Shown: positions 27,871-36,647 of the stretch, one piece after another
Numbering within the stretch: position 1 is the stretch's first letter
Layout of the letters: every line of letters starts with the position of its first letter
Source of the DNA: Citromicrobium sp.
GTDB taxonomy: Bacteria > Pseudomonadota > Alphaproteobacteria > Sphingomonadales > Sphingomonadaceae
NCBI GenBank assembly: GCA_002729695.1
Contig: PBYQ01000019.1
Coordinates: 39,760-103,759 of the forward strand
Direction: 5' to 3'
DNA: 64,000 nucleotides
Notes under the pieces: generated by a model
What the model saw: only the letters and a program-made list of their open reading frames with translations
Database searches by the model: none
Told to the model about the DNA's origin: nothing
Made by a program: the position numbers and the translations under genes

Positions 27871-28047
27871 ATTTGCGCTTTTCATCGCAAGAAACTGCTT
27901 AGCTGCGTCGCATTCTTCCTGTGTGGGACACCCGGCGTTAGTGGCGGCGCCATCACACATCATCGAGAACGCGCGTCGCAAACCAGAGCGGGATAAGTCC
28001 CCGTTGCACCTTTGCGCCGTGCCAGCGGTCACTTATTCGTCGGGCAT

Positions 28048-29547
28048 ATGACAGCGCAGATCGAAATTGGCACGGATTCGGCCGGGCAAGGCATTTGCGT
28101 CGACGTCGAGGAGCTGCTCGCGACGCGATTGCTCGTCCAGGGCAACTCGGGTTCCGGCAAGTCGCACCTTCTGCGCCGCCTGCTCGAACAGACCGCCGGG
28201 CTCGTCCAGCAGGTCGTGATCGACCCGGAGGGCGACTTTACCAGCTTGGCGGATGCGTTCGACCATATCGTGATCGACGGCGCAGCGCATTCGGTGCGCG
28301 AGATAGAGGCGCTTGCCGGGCGCGTGCGCCAGCATCGCGTCTCGGTCGTGCTGGCGCTGGACGAGCTGGAGGTCGAACAGCAGATCCGCTGCGCCGCGCT
28401 GTTCCTCTCCGCGCTGTTCGATGCCCCGCGCGAGCATTGGTATCCCGCGCTGGTGGTGGTCGACGAGGCACAGATGTTCGCCCCGGCGGCTGCGGGCGAA
28501 CTGGCGGAGGATGCACGCCGCATGACGCTGTCCGCGATGACCAACCTGATGTGCCGGGGGCGCAAGCGCGGGCTCGCGGGCATCGTCGCGACGCAGCGGC
28601 TTGCCAAGCTGGCCAAGAATGTCGCCGCAGAAGCCTCCAACTTCCTGATGGGGCGCACCTTCCTCGACATCGACATGCAGCGCGCCGCCGATCTGTTGGG
28701 AATGGACCGGCGGCAGGCGGAGCGCATCCGCGATCTTCAGCGCGGCCATTTCCTCGGCCTTGGACCCGCGATCAGCCGCCGCCCGGTGGCGGTGCATATC
28801 GGCGAGGTGCGCACCGGCGGCAAGAACGCCGCCGAGGGCCTGATGCCGCTGCCCCAGGCCTCGGGCGAGGATTTGGAGGCGCTGCTCCATTCCGAACTGG
28901 CGGAGGAAGCCGCCAAGCCAGCACCGCCGCCCCCTCCCCCGCAGCCCGCCGCCGATCTGGAGCAGGCGATCACCGCTCGCGCAGCAGAGCAGGCGCAGCG
29001 TAGCGAGAGCGGCGAGCACACGGCGAGTGACGTATCCTCGCCCGAGGATCAGACTCCCACCGCACCGCAGGACAACGATGCCGCCCTCACCCGGGTTATC
29101 GTGGAGCTGGCGGCGGAAGAGGGCGCGCCCTTCCAGTCTTCCGCCGCGCTGTTCCGCAATTTCGCACAGCGCTGCCGCCAGCAGGGCGTGCCCAGTGCGC
29201 ATGTCGATATGCTCGAATTCCGCCGCCTGTTCGCCTTCGCCGCCGCAGGCCTGCACGAACTACCTCAACCGGTACGCGACACGATCGAGGAGCTGTCGCA
29301 GGCCGTTCCCGAAGACGTGCTTGCGCCCTACCTCGCGCTGGCGGTGTCTGTGGCGCGTGGCGCCTCGGCACCCGACGAAGACGAGCTTGCGCGCGTTTAC
29401 GGCACCTCCTCGCCCAGCCGCATCCGCCGCCTGCTGGAGCATATGGAGCGGCAGGGTCTGATCGTGGTGCGCGAGGAATTCGGCGGCGGGCGCACGATAA
29501 TCGTGGTCGGGCTGGAAGAGCTGGCCGGCGCGGTAAATGTTTCGTGA
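28048..29547 (+). CDS. HerA-like ATPase of unknown role
   Basis: 499 residues. The N-terminal P-loop domain has Walker A GNSGSGKS (32-39), Walker B ALVVVDEAQ (134-142) and a HerA/DUF87-like arrangement ending VAIHIGEV-like. A Pro-rich linker (about 291-300, PAPPPPPPQ) leads to a C-terminal helical part with an apparent winged helix (SSPSRIRRLLEHMERQGLIV). HerA-type ATPases move DNA; no NurA-like nuclease is beside it. It stands alone and is followed by Pmp3 and ABC1 genes on the same strand. It does not look like a known defence or repair module. Confidence 0.8.
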   Translation: MTAQIEIGTDSAGQGICVDVEELLATRLLVQGNSGSGKSHLLRRLLEQTAGLVQQVVIDPEGDFTSLADAFDHIVIDGAAHSVREIEALAGRVRQHRVSVVLALDELEVEQQIRCAALFLSALFDAPREHWYPALVVVDEAQMFAPAAAGELAEDARRMTLSAMTNLMCRGRKRGLAGIVATQRLAKLAKNVAAEASNFLMGRTFLDIDMQRAADLLGMDRRQAERIRDLQRGHFLGLGPAISRRPVAVHIGEVRTGGKNAAEGLMPLPQASGEDLEALLHSELAEEAAKPAPPPPPPQPAADLEQAITARAAEQAQRSESGEHTASDVSSPEDQTPTAPQDNDAALTRVIVELAAEEGAPFQSSAALFRNFAQRCRQQGVPSAHVDMLEFRRLFAFAAAGLHELPQPVRDTIEELSQAVPEDVLAPYLALAVSVARGASAPDEDELARVYGTSSPSRIRRLLEHMERQGLIVVREEFGGGRTIIVVGLEELAGAVNVS

Positions 29548-29639
29548 GGTAGTGCGCACTCTTCGGCCGAAAGACTAAGCCGATTGAGCGGAACAGGCGT
29601 CTGCGGGCGCGGTTGGTCAGGCAAAGGAGATTTTCTGAA

Positions 29640-29795
29640 ATGCCTATCATCATCCTCATCGCGACCATCCTGCTTCCACCGCTGGGCGTCGCGCTCAAGC
29701 ACGGGCTCGGCTCGCAATTCCTGATCAGCCTGATCCTGACAGTGTTCTTCTACATTCCCGGCCTGATCTACTCGCTCTACGTGAACTACGCCTAA
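29640..29795 (+). CDS. YqaE/Pmp3-family membrane protein
   Basis: 51 residues of nearly pure membrane sequence with two helices (LIATILLPPLGVALKHG and LILTVFFYIPGLIYSLYVNY). The family is linked to salt and cold stress and membrane potential. AGGAG lies before the start. It ends 4 nt before the ABC1 gene. Confidence 0.88.
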   Translation: MPIIILIATILLPPLGVALKHGLGSQFLISLILTVFFYIPGLIYSLYVNYA

Positions 29796-29799
29796 GGCC

Positions 29800-31146
29800 A
29801 TGGCGCGGGAGGACGACGCGAAGGGTCGCCATCGCGCGGTCCCTTCGTCCCGAATCGGAAGACTGAGCGGCTTCGGTCGGCTCGCCGGCGGAGTCGCTGG
29901 CGGAATGCTGGCCGAGGGAGCGCGCCGCGTTGCCTCTGGCGAGCGGGTGCGGATGAACGATCTCGTCCTGACGCCTAGTAATATCGGCCGCCTGACCGAG
30001 CGCCTCTCGCACCTGCGCGGGGCCGCGATGAAAATGGGGCAGATGCTTTCGATGGACGCAGGCGACGCTCTGCCTCCGGAGCTGTCCGACATCCTCGCCA
30101 AGCTGCGCGACAACGCCGATTTCATGCCCCCGCGCCAGCTCGACCGGGTGCTGGCGGAAGAATGGGGCAACGATTGGCGAAAGAACTTTCGCCGCTTCGA
30201 ACCGCGTCCCATCGCTGCCGCTAGCATCGGCCAGGTCCACCGCGCGCTGACCCGCGATGGGCGAACGCTCGCGATAAAGGTGCAGTATCCCGGCGTCGCG
30301 CAAAGCATCGATTCCGACGTCGATAATGTCGCGACCCTGCTGCGCGTGACCGGCCTGCTGCCCAAGGAACTCGATATCGCCCCGCTGCTGGCTGCGGCGA
30401 AGGAACAGCTGCACGAGGAAGCGGACTACCGCCGCGAAGGGCGGATGATGCAACGCTATGGCGAGTTGCTCGCCGGGCACGATGCCTTCGTGGTGCCGAC
30501 GCTCGACGAAGAGCCGACCCGCGATCGCATCCTGGCAATGAGTTACGAGGAAGGCCGCCCGGTCGAACAGCTGGGCGACCAGCCGCAGGAGGTGCGCGAC
30601 AGCGTGTTCGCCGAAGTGATCGAACTGGTCGCGCGCGAACTCTTCGAATGGGGCCTGATGCAGACCGACCCCAACGTCGCCAACTACCGCTATCGCGAGG
30701 CCGGCCGGAAGATCGTGCTGCTCGATTTCGGGGCGACGCGCGAAGTCGACCGCCAGGTGCAGCATTCTTATCGCAACCTGCTGCGCGCCGGGCTCGACCG
30801 CGACCATGCGGGGGTTCGTCAGGCGGCTATCGATGCGCAGTTCATGTCCCCGGCCGTGGTCGAGAAGCACGGAGAGGCGATCGACCGGATGATCGACATC
30901 ATCCTAGGCGAAATGGCGAAAGATGCGCCCTTCGACTTCGGCGACCGTGGCTTCGTCCCCGCGCTGCGCAACGAGGGCTTCGCCATCGCGCAGGACAAGG
31001 CGATCTGGCACATCCCGCCCGCCGAAACGCTGTTCGTCCAGCGCAAGGTCAGCGGCACCGCGCTGCTCGGCGCGCGGATCGGGGCGGTGGTAAATATCCA
31101 CGCCATCGTGCGCGACGTGCTGGAGCGGACTGGGGACTTGAGCTGA
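29800..31146 (+). CDS. ABC1/UbiB (AarF/COQ8)-family kinase-like protein
   Basis: 448 residues of the atypical kinase family that supports ubiquinone synthesis or lipid handling. Seen here are the family's KxGQ motif (AAMKMGQMLSMD, 78-81), ASIGQVHRA, and catalytic residues in QTDPNVANY and LLDFGA. No C-terminal membrane helices, unlike E. coli UbiB, so this is closer to the ABC1/COQ8 soluble type. It follows the Pmp3 gene directly. Confidence 0.88.
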   Translation: MAREDDAKGRHRAVPSSRIGRLSGFGRLAGGVAGGMLAEGARRVASGERVRMNDLVLTPSNIGRLTERLSHLRGAAMKMGQMLSMDAGDALPPELSDILAKLRDNADFMPPRQLDRVLAEEWGNDWRKNFRRFEPRPIAAASIGQVHRALTRDGRTLAIKVQYPGVAQSIDSDVDNVATLLRVTGLLPKELDIAPLLAAAKEQLHEEADYRREGRMMQRYGELLAGHDAFVVPTLDEEPTRDRILAMSYEEGRPVEQLGDQPQEVRDSVFAEVIELVARELFEWGLMQTDPNVANYRYREAGRKIVLLDFGATREVDRQVQHSYRNLLRAGLDRDHAGVRQAAIDAQFMSPAVVEKHGEAIDRMIDIILGEMAKDAPFDFGDRGFVPALRNEGFAIAQDKAIWHIPPAETLFVQRKVSGTALLGARIGAVVNIHAIVRDVLERTGDLS

Positions 31147-31158
31147 GCAAAGGGGTCC

Positions 31159-31236
31159 CGTTCGTGCTGAGCTTGTCGAAGCGCGAACCGCAACGCGGTG
31201 CCGCCGCGCGCCCTTCGACAGGCTCAGGACGAGCGG
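31159..31236. repeat. Inverted repeat of the CTGAGC-CTTCGACA family
   Basis: Inverted arms: GTTCGTGCTGAGCTTGTCGA near 31160-31179 and TTCGACAGGCTCAGGACGAG near 31214-31233. Flanking GTCCCGTTC and GAACGGGAC extend the palindrome. This type of dispersed repeat is common in sphingomonad genomes. It follows the ABC1 gene. Confidence 0.8.
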
Positions 31237-31254
31237 ATTTTTGGAACGGGACTC

Positions 31255-31292
31255 CATGGATTGCTTCGTCGCTTCGCTCCTCGCAATGACGA
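31255..31292. repeat. TTGCGAGC/TCGCAATGA repeat copy
   Basis: GATTGCTTCGTCGCTTCGCT runs into CCTCGCAATGACGAG. It matches the arms of the elements at 36114-36202 and 19231-19259. It is located between ABC1 and DUF885, which are convergent genes. Confidence 0.7.
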
Positions 31293-31302
31293 GTTAGTGA
31301 GG

Positions 31303-33072
31303 TTAGCCCTCCCCCTGCTCCGCGATCCAGCGGTCGATATGCTCTTCCAGCACATCGAGCGGGACCGAACCGTTCTCCAGCACCGCGTCATGGAACGCGC
31401 GCAGGTCGAACCGGTCGCCCAGCGCCTCTTCTGCGCGGGTCCGCAACTCGCGGATCTTCAGTTCGCCGATCTTGTAGGCGAGCGCCTGGCCGGGCCAGGT
31501 GATGTAGCGGTTGACCTCGGCGTCGATATTCGCGGCGCTCAAAGCGGTGTTGTCGGTCATGAAATCGACCGCCTGTTGCTTGGTCCAGCCCTTCGAGTGG
31601 ATGCCGGTGTCGACTACCAGCCGGCACGCGCGCCACATCTCGTAGCTCAGCCGCCCCATCTGCTTCGCAGGCGCATCGTAAAGCCCCATCTCGATCCCGA
31701 GCCGTTCGGAATAAAGCCCCCACCCCTCGACGAAGGCGGTGAAGAAGGTCCCGTTGCGGCGCAGCGGGTGCAGGTCCAGTTCCTGCTGCAACGCGATCTG
31801 CAGGTGGTGCCCCGGCACCGCCTCGTGCACGCCCAGCGCGGGCAGTTCCCACAGGGGCCGCTGGTCGAGTTCGGTCAGGTTGACGCGGTAGATGCCCGCC
31901 TGCCCGGTCTCCGCCGAGTCGGGCTCGTAATAGGCGGTGGTGTTGCCCGGTGCCTGCGCCGCAGGAATCGGCAGCACGGTATAGGGCAGGCGCGGCAGCG
32001 TGCCGAACAGCTTGGGCAGCCACCCGTCGATATGCTTGGCGAGCGCGGCGGCGTAGCGCAGGTACTCGTCCTCGTCGGTCATGTAATACTGCGGATCGGT
32101 GCGCAGGTGTTCGATGAAGGCTTCGCGGCTGTCGAACCCGGAATCGGCGGCGACCTGCTCCATCTCCGCCCGGATTCGCGCGACTTCGGAGAGGCCCAGT
32201 TGGTGGACCTCGTCCGCACTCATGTCGGTCGTGGTGAAGCTGTGGACGAGGTGGTCGTAGTATTCCGCCCCGCCCTCGGTCTGCGAAATGCCCGGCAGGC
32301 CGTCGCGGCATTTGGGCGCGTATTCGTCTTCGTAAAAGCTCACGAAATCGCGCAGGCCGGGGAAGACGACATTGTCGATCGCGGCCTTGGCGCGTGACTG
32401 AAGCGCGGCCCAGTCGGCATCGGAAATATTGGCGGGCTTCTTCGCGAAGGGCTGCCAGAAATCCGATTCCTCCGCGCTGTCGGCGATCTGCCCGGTGATC
32501 TGGTCCTCGAAGCCTTCCATCGGTCCGCACGCCTGCGTCAGCCCGCGCGCCACCGCCTCTCTGCTGCGGGAAATCCCGTCGGCATTGTAAGGGCTGAAGG
32601 CTTCGAGCCGGCCGACATAGCTCTCGTAATCGGCGAGCGTGAAGAAGGGCGAGCTGTAGGGCAGCGAGGCGAGCGCGCTGAACCAGCCGCCGCGATTGGT
32701 AAACAGGATGTAGCGATCCTGATCGAACTGCGCGCCTTCGAGATAATCCGCCAGCGAGCGGTGCAGCACCGCGTAATCCACCCGCAGGTCTTCGGGCAGC
32801 GCATCCTTGTCGATCGCGTCGAGCCGCGCGAGGATGGCGCGGTTTTCGGCCATATCCTCTTCGTAGCCCTCGATCGACAGATCGCCGAGCTTGCCATCCC
32901 CGCGCCGGTCACCGACCGAGGTCGCCAGCGTGGGATAGGCGTCGAGCATATCCTGCCACACCTCTTCGCGCAGCCCCTCGTACTGCTCCGAGGGGCTCGG
33001 CGCGGTCTGGGCGGCGAGCGGGCTGGCGACGATTACCGTGAGTGCCGTTGCGGCGAGCAGGTGCTTCAGCAT
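31303..33072 (-). CDS. Exported DUF885 metallopeptidase-like protein
   Basis: 589 residues. A signal peptide (LLAATALTVIVASPLAAQ) is followed by the DUF885 fold, related to M3/M32-type metallopeptidases. The zinc motif is HEAVPGHH (His416-Glu417, His422-His423). It is probably a periplasmic peptidase; substrate unknown. The start MLKHLLAAT is chosen for the signal; the open frame extends 64 codons further upstream into the phosphatase gene's region. It diverges from the phosphatase. Confidence 0.88.
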   Translation of the reverse strand: MLKHLLAATALTVIVASPLAAQTAPSPSEQYEGLREEVWQDMLDAYPTLATSVGDRRGDGKLGDLSIEGYEEDMAENRAILARLDAIDKDALPEDLRVDYAVLHRSLADYLEGAQFDQDRYILFTNRGGWFSALASLPYSSPFFTLADYESYVGRLEAFSPYNADGISRSREAVARGLTQACGPMEGFEDQITGQIADSAEESDFWQPFAKKPANISDADWAALQSRAKAAIDNVVFPGLRDFVSFYEDEYAPKCRDGLPGISQTEGGAEYYDHLVHSFTTTDMSADEVHQLGLSEVARIRAEMEQVAADSGFDSREAFIEHLRTDPQYYMTDEDEYLRYAAALAKHIDGWLPKLFGTLPRLPYTVLPIPAAQAPGNTTAYYEPDSAETGQAGIYRVNLTELDQRPLWELPALGVHEAVPGHHLQIALQQELDLHPLRRNGTFFTAFVEGWGLYSERLGIEMGLYDAPAKQMGRLSYEMWRACRLVVDTGIHSKGWTKQQAVDFMTDNTALSAANIDAEVNRYITWPGQALAYKIGELKIRELRTRAEEALGDRFDLRAFHDAVLENGSVPLDVLEEHIDRWIAEQGEG

Positions 33073-33139
33073 ACGAATTCCCCCTTGAATGCAGCATCGT
33101 CTATTGCGCGCCTCAGCTCGCGTCCAGTAGGCCGAACGC

Positions 33140-33610
33140 ATGGAAAAACCCGCAATTCTGTTCGTGTGCCTCGGCAATATCTGTCGCTCCCCGCTGGCCG
33201 AAGCGGCGTTTCGCGACGCTGCGGAGAAGGCCGGTCTGGAGGCCGAGGCGGACAGCGCAGGCACGGCGGACTACCACGTCGGCAGCCCACCCGACCCGCG
33301 CAGCATCGAGGAAGCCTCCAAGCACGGTATCGACATCTCGGGCTATGCCGGACGCCAGCTAGCGGTCGAGGATTTCTACCGCTTCACGCATATCTTCGCG
33401 ATGGATCACCAGAACCTTCGCAATATCGAGGCGCTGCGCCCCGAGGGATCGCGCGCGCATGTCTCGCTGCTGATGGACCTCGTGCCGGGGCGAGAAGGCG
33501 CGGCGATTGCCGACCCGTACTACGACGGCGAGGAGCAGTTCGAGGCGACGTGGGAAGACGTCGAAGCGGCGGCGCGCGCGCTGGTGGGGCGGTTGGCAGA
33601 ACGGGGCTGA
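33140..33610 (+). CDS. Low-molecular-weight protein-tyrosine phosphatase
   Basis: A 156-residue cytoplasmic phosphatase. The P-loop VCLGNICRSP (Cys10, Arg16) sits at the N-terminus and the general acid is Asp125 in ADPYYDG. The length and order match LMW-PTP. It could be a stand-alone phosphatase or work on a tyrosine kinase elsewhere; no kinase or exopolysaccharide gene is adjacent. Confidence 0.93.
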   Translation: MEKPAILFVCLGNICRSPLAEAAFRDAAEKAGLEAEADSAGTADYHVGSPPDPRSIEEASKHGIDISGYAGRQLAVEDFYRFTHIFAMDHQNLRNIEALRPEGSRAHVSLLMDLVPGREGAAIADPYYDGEEQFEATWEDVEAAARALVGRLAERG

Positions 33611-33611
33611 A

Positions 33612-33708
33612 CTCCTCCCCCTCGAGGGGGAGGTTGGGTGGGGGTGTACTGGGCTCACACTTCGGGCGCCGAGCCCCCACCCCCAACCCCTCCCCGCGGG
33701 GAGGGGAG
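33612..33708. repeat. GC-rich palindromic repeat, copy A
   Basis: Arms: CTCCCCCTCGAGGGGGAG, then GTTGGGTGGGGG, against CCCCCACCCCCAAC and a final CTCCCCGCGGGGAGG. It matches copy B at 33928-34021 in the same orientation. It lies just after the phosphatase stop. Confidence 0.85.
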
Positions 33709-33927
33709 TGATTTCGGGGAGCGACATGGGTGACACGTGTCACCCAAGTGTCACCCCAAGAAAGTCATTTCCTCTCATAGGGTTAGGCCCAGCGGAGTGA
33801 CACTTTGCGGTTTTAGGCGCGAATTTCTGCGTGCGTGCGCGAGGTGGACGACGATGCGAAAGAGCCATCGCCGCCCTAGCCTGTGCGGGTGAAGTAGGAA
33901 AATACCCCGCCGCGATCCGCCAACCTG
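33709..33927. other. Gene-free spacer between repeats A and B
   Basis: I see no gene here. It contains the perfect 18-bp palindrome GGGTGACACGTGTCACCC at 33728-33745, further TGTCACC copies just right of it (near 33749), and a GTGACAC near 33797. Both neighbouring genes point into this region, so it holds no promoter for them. Confidence 0.6.
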
Positions 33928-34021
33928 CTCCTCCCCCTCAAGGGGGAGGTTGGGTGGGGGGTGTACTGCCGATCGAGAGGGCAGAGCCCCCACCCCCAGC
34001 CCCTCCCCCAAGGGAGGGGAG
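33928..34021. repeat. GC-rich palindromic repeat, copy B
   Basis: Same arrangement and orientation as copy A: CTCCCCCTCAAGGGGGAG, GTTGGGTGGGGGG, then GCCCCCACCCCCAGCC and TCCCCCAAGGGAGGGGAG. The centre differs from copy A, while the arms are nearly the same. It abuts the recG stop. Confidence 0.85.
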
Positions 34022-34025
34022 TTTC

Positions 34026-36086
34026 TTACCCACCCCGCAGCGTCCGCACGCCCATGTCGCGTTCGTGCAGGTAGAGCAGGATGCGCGCCGCCTCCCCCCG
34101 CTCGCCTTCCAGCCCGGCATCACGGTCCATCAGCAGCTTGGCGTCGGAGGTGGCGGGGTCCATCAACCGCTGCATCTGTTCCAGCGTCGCAATGCGGAAG
34201 GGTGTGTCGCCCGACTGCCGCGTGCCGAGCAGTTCTCCGCCGCCGCGCAGCTCCAGATCTTCCTCTGCAATGCGAAAGCCATCCTGCGTCTCGCGCATCA
34301 GTGCGAGTCGACGACGCCCCGTTTCGGAAAGCTGTTCGCCGCGCAGCAGCAGGCAGGTCGACTTCTCGCTTCCCCGCCCCACGCGCCCGCGTAGCTGGTG
34401 GAGTTGCGCAAGGCCGAACTTCTCCGCCTGTTCGATCACGATTAGCGTCGAGGCAGGCACGTCGACCCCGACTTCGATCACGGTCGTCGCCACCAGCAAT
34501 TTCGCCTCGCCTGAAGCAAAGCGCGCCATCGCCTCGTCCTTCACCTCGGGGTCGAGCTGGCCGTGGACCAGCACCACATCGTCATCGAACCGCGCCTTGA
34601 GTACAGCATAGCGCTGTTCGGCGGCGGGCTTCTCCATCCCGTCCTCATCGCGCACCAGCGGGCAGACCCAATAGGCCTGCTGGCCCGAGGCGAGATGCCG
34701 CCCGACAGCGTCGACCACATCGGGCAGCCGCTCCATCCCGACCACGCGCGTGTCTATCGCCTGCCTGCCCGGCGGCAGTTCGTCCAATCGGCTGACTTCC
34801 ATCTCGCCATAGTTTGCGAGCGTCAGCGTGCGCGGGATCGGCGTCGCGGTCATCGACAGGGTGTGCGGCGGGCGCTTGCCCTTGCCCGCCATCTGGAGCC
34901 GCTGCGAGACGCCGAAGCGGTGCTGCTCGTCGACCACCACCAGCCCGAGATCGCGATACTGCACCGTCTCCTGGAAGATCGCGTGCGTGCCGACGACGAT
35001 CTGGATGCTGCCGTCCATCAGCCCCATCAGGATGCTCTCGCGTGCCCGGCCCTTGTCGCGCCCCGTCAGCAGCGCGACCTCCACGCCGGTGGGTCGCGCC
35101 ATCTCGCGCAACGTTTCGAAATGCTGGCGGGCGAGAAGTTCGGTCGGCGCGAGCAGCGCGGCCTGCGCACCCGCCTCCACCGCAATCAGCATCGCGTGCA
35201 GCGCGACCACGGTTTTGCCTGCGCCGACATCGCCTTGCAGCAGCCGCAGCATGGGAGCGTCCTGTTGCAGGTCGCCTTCGATCTCGCGGATCGAACGTTC
35301 CTGCGCCCCTGTCAGCGGGAACGGCAGCTGCAGCTTGCCTCGCATGCTCCCGTCACCCGCGAGCGCACGCCCGCGTTTCTTGCGGTTATCCGCGCGCACC
35401 AGTTGCATTGCTAGCTGGTTGGCGAGCAGCTCGTCATAGGCGAGCCGGTCCTTCGCGCTCTCGTCGTCGCGGGCATGGACGCTGTGCAGCGCATCGGCCC
35501 ATGTGGGCCATTTCTCGCGCGTCAGCATCCCCGGCTCGATCCACTCAGGCAACGCGGGCAGCTTGTCGAGCGCCTGCGCCGCGAGGCTCGCCATGCGCGG
35601 CTGCGTCAGCCCTTCGGCCAGCGGATAGACCGGCTCGCGCATCTGGCCGAGCGCGGGATCGTCCACCTTCATCACATGGTCCGGATGCACCATCTGCAGC
35701 ATGTCGCCATACCGCTCCAGCTTGCCCGCGACGCGGCGGGTCTCGCCCACCGGCAGTTCCTTCTTCGCGGTGTAGCTGGCCCGCCCGAAGAAGGTCAGCG
35801 CGAGGACGTTGCCCGCGCTGTCGGTTGCCAGCACTCGATAAGGCGCGCGGCGCGAGGCGCCGGAGCGATGCTCGGTCACGGTGACCGCGATGATGATCTG
35901 CTCGCCCTCGGAAGCCTCGTCGAGATTGTCGACTGGACGGCGGGTCACGAAGCGGTCGGGCCAGTGATAGGCAACGTCGCGCACGCGCGTGCAGTGCAGC
36001 TTCTCCAGCGGCTTCTTGAGCTTGGGCCCGACACCGTCGAGCGTGTCGACCTCGGCAAACAGGGGATTGAGGATTTCAGGCCGCAT
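34026..36086 (-). CDS. recG: ATP-dependent DNA helicase RecG
   Basis: 686 residues. The N-terminal wedge/OB region (about 15-150) is followed by a superfamily 2 helicase core. Walker A is GDVGAGKT (285-292), with DEQH in VVVDEQHRFG and motif VI in QLRGRVGRG. RecG reverses and regresses stalled replication forks and branch-migrates Holliday junctions. The start MRPEILNPLF fits the family. It stands alone in a convergent setting downstream, with SdhE divergent upstream. Confidence 0.96.
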   Translation of the reverse strand: MRPEILNPLFAEVDTLDGVGPKLKKPLEKLHCTRVRDVAYHWPDRFVTRRPVDNLDEASEGEQIIIAVTVTEHRSGASRRAPYRVLATDSAGNVLALTFFGRASYTAKKELPVGETRRVAGKLERYGDMLQMVHPDHVMKVDDPALGQMREPVYPLAEGLTQPRMASLAAQALDKLPALPEWIEPGMLTREKWPTWADALHSVHARDDESAKDRLAYDELLANQLAMQLVRADNRKKRGRALAGDGSMRGKLQLPFPLTGAQERSIREIEGDLQQDAPMLRLLQGDVGAGKTVVALHAMLIAVEAGAQAALLAPTELLARQHFETLREMARPTGVEVALLTGRDKGRARESILMGLMDGSIQIVVGTHAIFQETVQYRDLGLVVVDEQHRFGVSQRLQMAGKGKRPPHTLSMTATPIPRTLTLANYGEMEVSRLDELPPGRQAIDTRVVGMERLPDVVDAVGRHLASGQQAYWVCPLVRDEDGMEKPAAEQRYAVLKARFDDDVVLVHGQLDPEVKDEAMARFASGEAKLLVATTVIEVGVDVPASTLIVIEQAEKFGLAQLHQLRGRVGRGSEKSTCLLLRGEQLSETGRRRLALMRETQDGFRIAEEDLELRGGGELLGTRQSGDTPFRIATLEQMQRLMDPATSDAKLLMDRDAGLEGERGEAARILLYLHERDMGVRTLRGG

Positions 36087-36113
36087 GGGACCATAGATAT
36101 GGCCCAGCTATCG

Positions 36114-36202
36114 CGTCATTGCGAGCGGAGCGAAGCGATCCAGGGCGTGCCGCTGTGGATTGCCGCGTCGGGTCACCTGCGGTGCCCCCCCTCGCAATGA
36201 CG
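36114..36202. repeat. CGTCATTGCGAG palindromic repeat in the recG-sdhE spacer
   Basis: Arm 1 is CGTCATTGCGAGCGGAGCGA at 36114, and the arm at 36191-36202 (CTCGCAATGACG) is its exact inverse. It fills the divergent promoter region between recG and sdhE. Same family as 19231-19259 and 31255-31292. Confidence 0.8.
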
Positions 36203-36240
36203 AGTTGAAAGCCGTGTGCAGAAAATCTACCTCCCGCTCC

Positions 36241-36516
36241 ATGACCTCCCCCAGCTTCGAATCCCGCCTCGCCCGTGCCAAGTTCCGCGCCTGGCACCGT
36301 GGCACGCGTGAAGCCGATTACATGATCGGCGGCTATTTCGACCGCTATCATGCCGAGTGGGGCGAGGAAGACCTCCTCTGGTTCGAAACGCTGCTCGATT
36401 ACGACGATGTCGAGATCATGGCCTGGGCATTGAAGACGCAGCCGATCCCGCCGGAAATGCAGGGCGAGCGGATCGCGATCATGCAGAAGCTCGATTACGT
36501 TTCGATTCCGCGCTGA
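36241..36516 (+). CDS. sdhE: Succinate dehydrogenase FAD assembly factor SdhE
   Basis: 91 residues of the SdhE/Sdh5 (DUF339) family, which helps attach FAD covalently to SdhA. The conserved RGxxE motif is in WHRGTREADYMIGGY. The long frame starts earlier, but 36241 is the first start that gives the family's N-terminus. It diverges from recG and is followed by a strong hairpin terminator. The sdhA gene is not in the window. Confidence 0.88.
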   Translation: MTSPSFESRLARAKFRAWHRGTREADYMIGGYFDRYHAEWGEEDLLWFETLLDYDDVEIMAWALKTQPIPPEMQGERIAIMQKLDYVSIPR

Positions 36517-36573
36517 TCGCAGCGGGGTGGTGCGCCGCGCCGCACCGCGCTAACGCCATTCCACCACCCCCAA

Positions 36574-36604
36574 CCCCCTCCTCTGAAGAAGAGGGGGCTA
36601 TTTT
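36574..36604 (+). terminator. Terminator after sdhE derived from a repeat arm
   Basis: CCCCCTC (36574-36580) pairs with GAGGGGG (36591-36597), and CTATTTT follows. The sequence just upstream (CCACCCCCAAC) matches the arms of repeats A and B, so the terminator looks like part of that repeat family. Confidence 0.55.
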
Positions 36605-36647
36605 CGTTTGCGCGGAACACGCACAGCCCGGATCGAATTAAGCGATA

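Noticed and set aside
28048..29547. HerA-based antiphage defence system
   Set aside because: No Sir2, DUF4297 or nuclease partner gene is adjacent; neighbours are a tRNA, Pmp3 and an ABC1 kinase.
33612..34021. CRISPR-like array
   Set aside because: There are only two palindromic copies with an irregular spacer and no cas genes.
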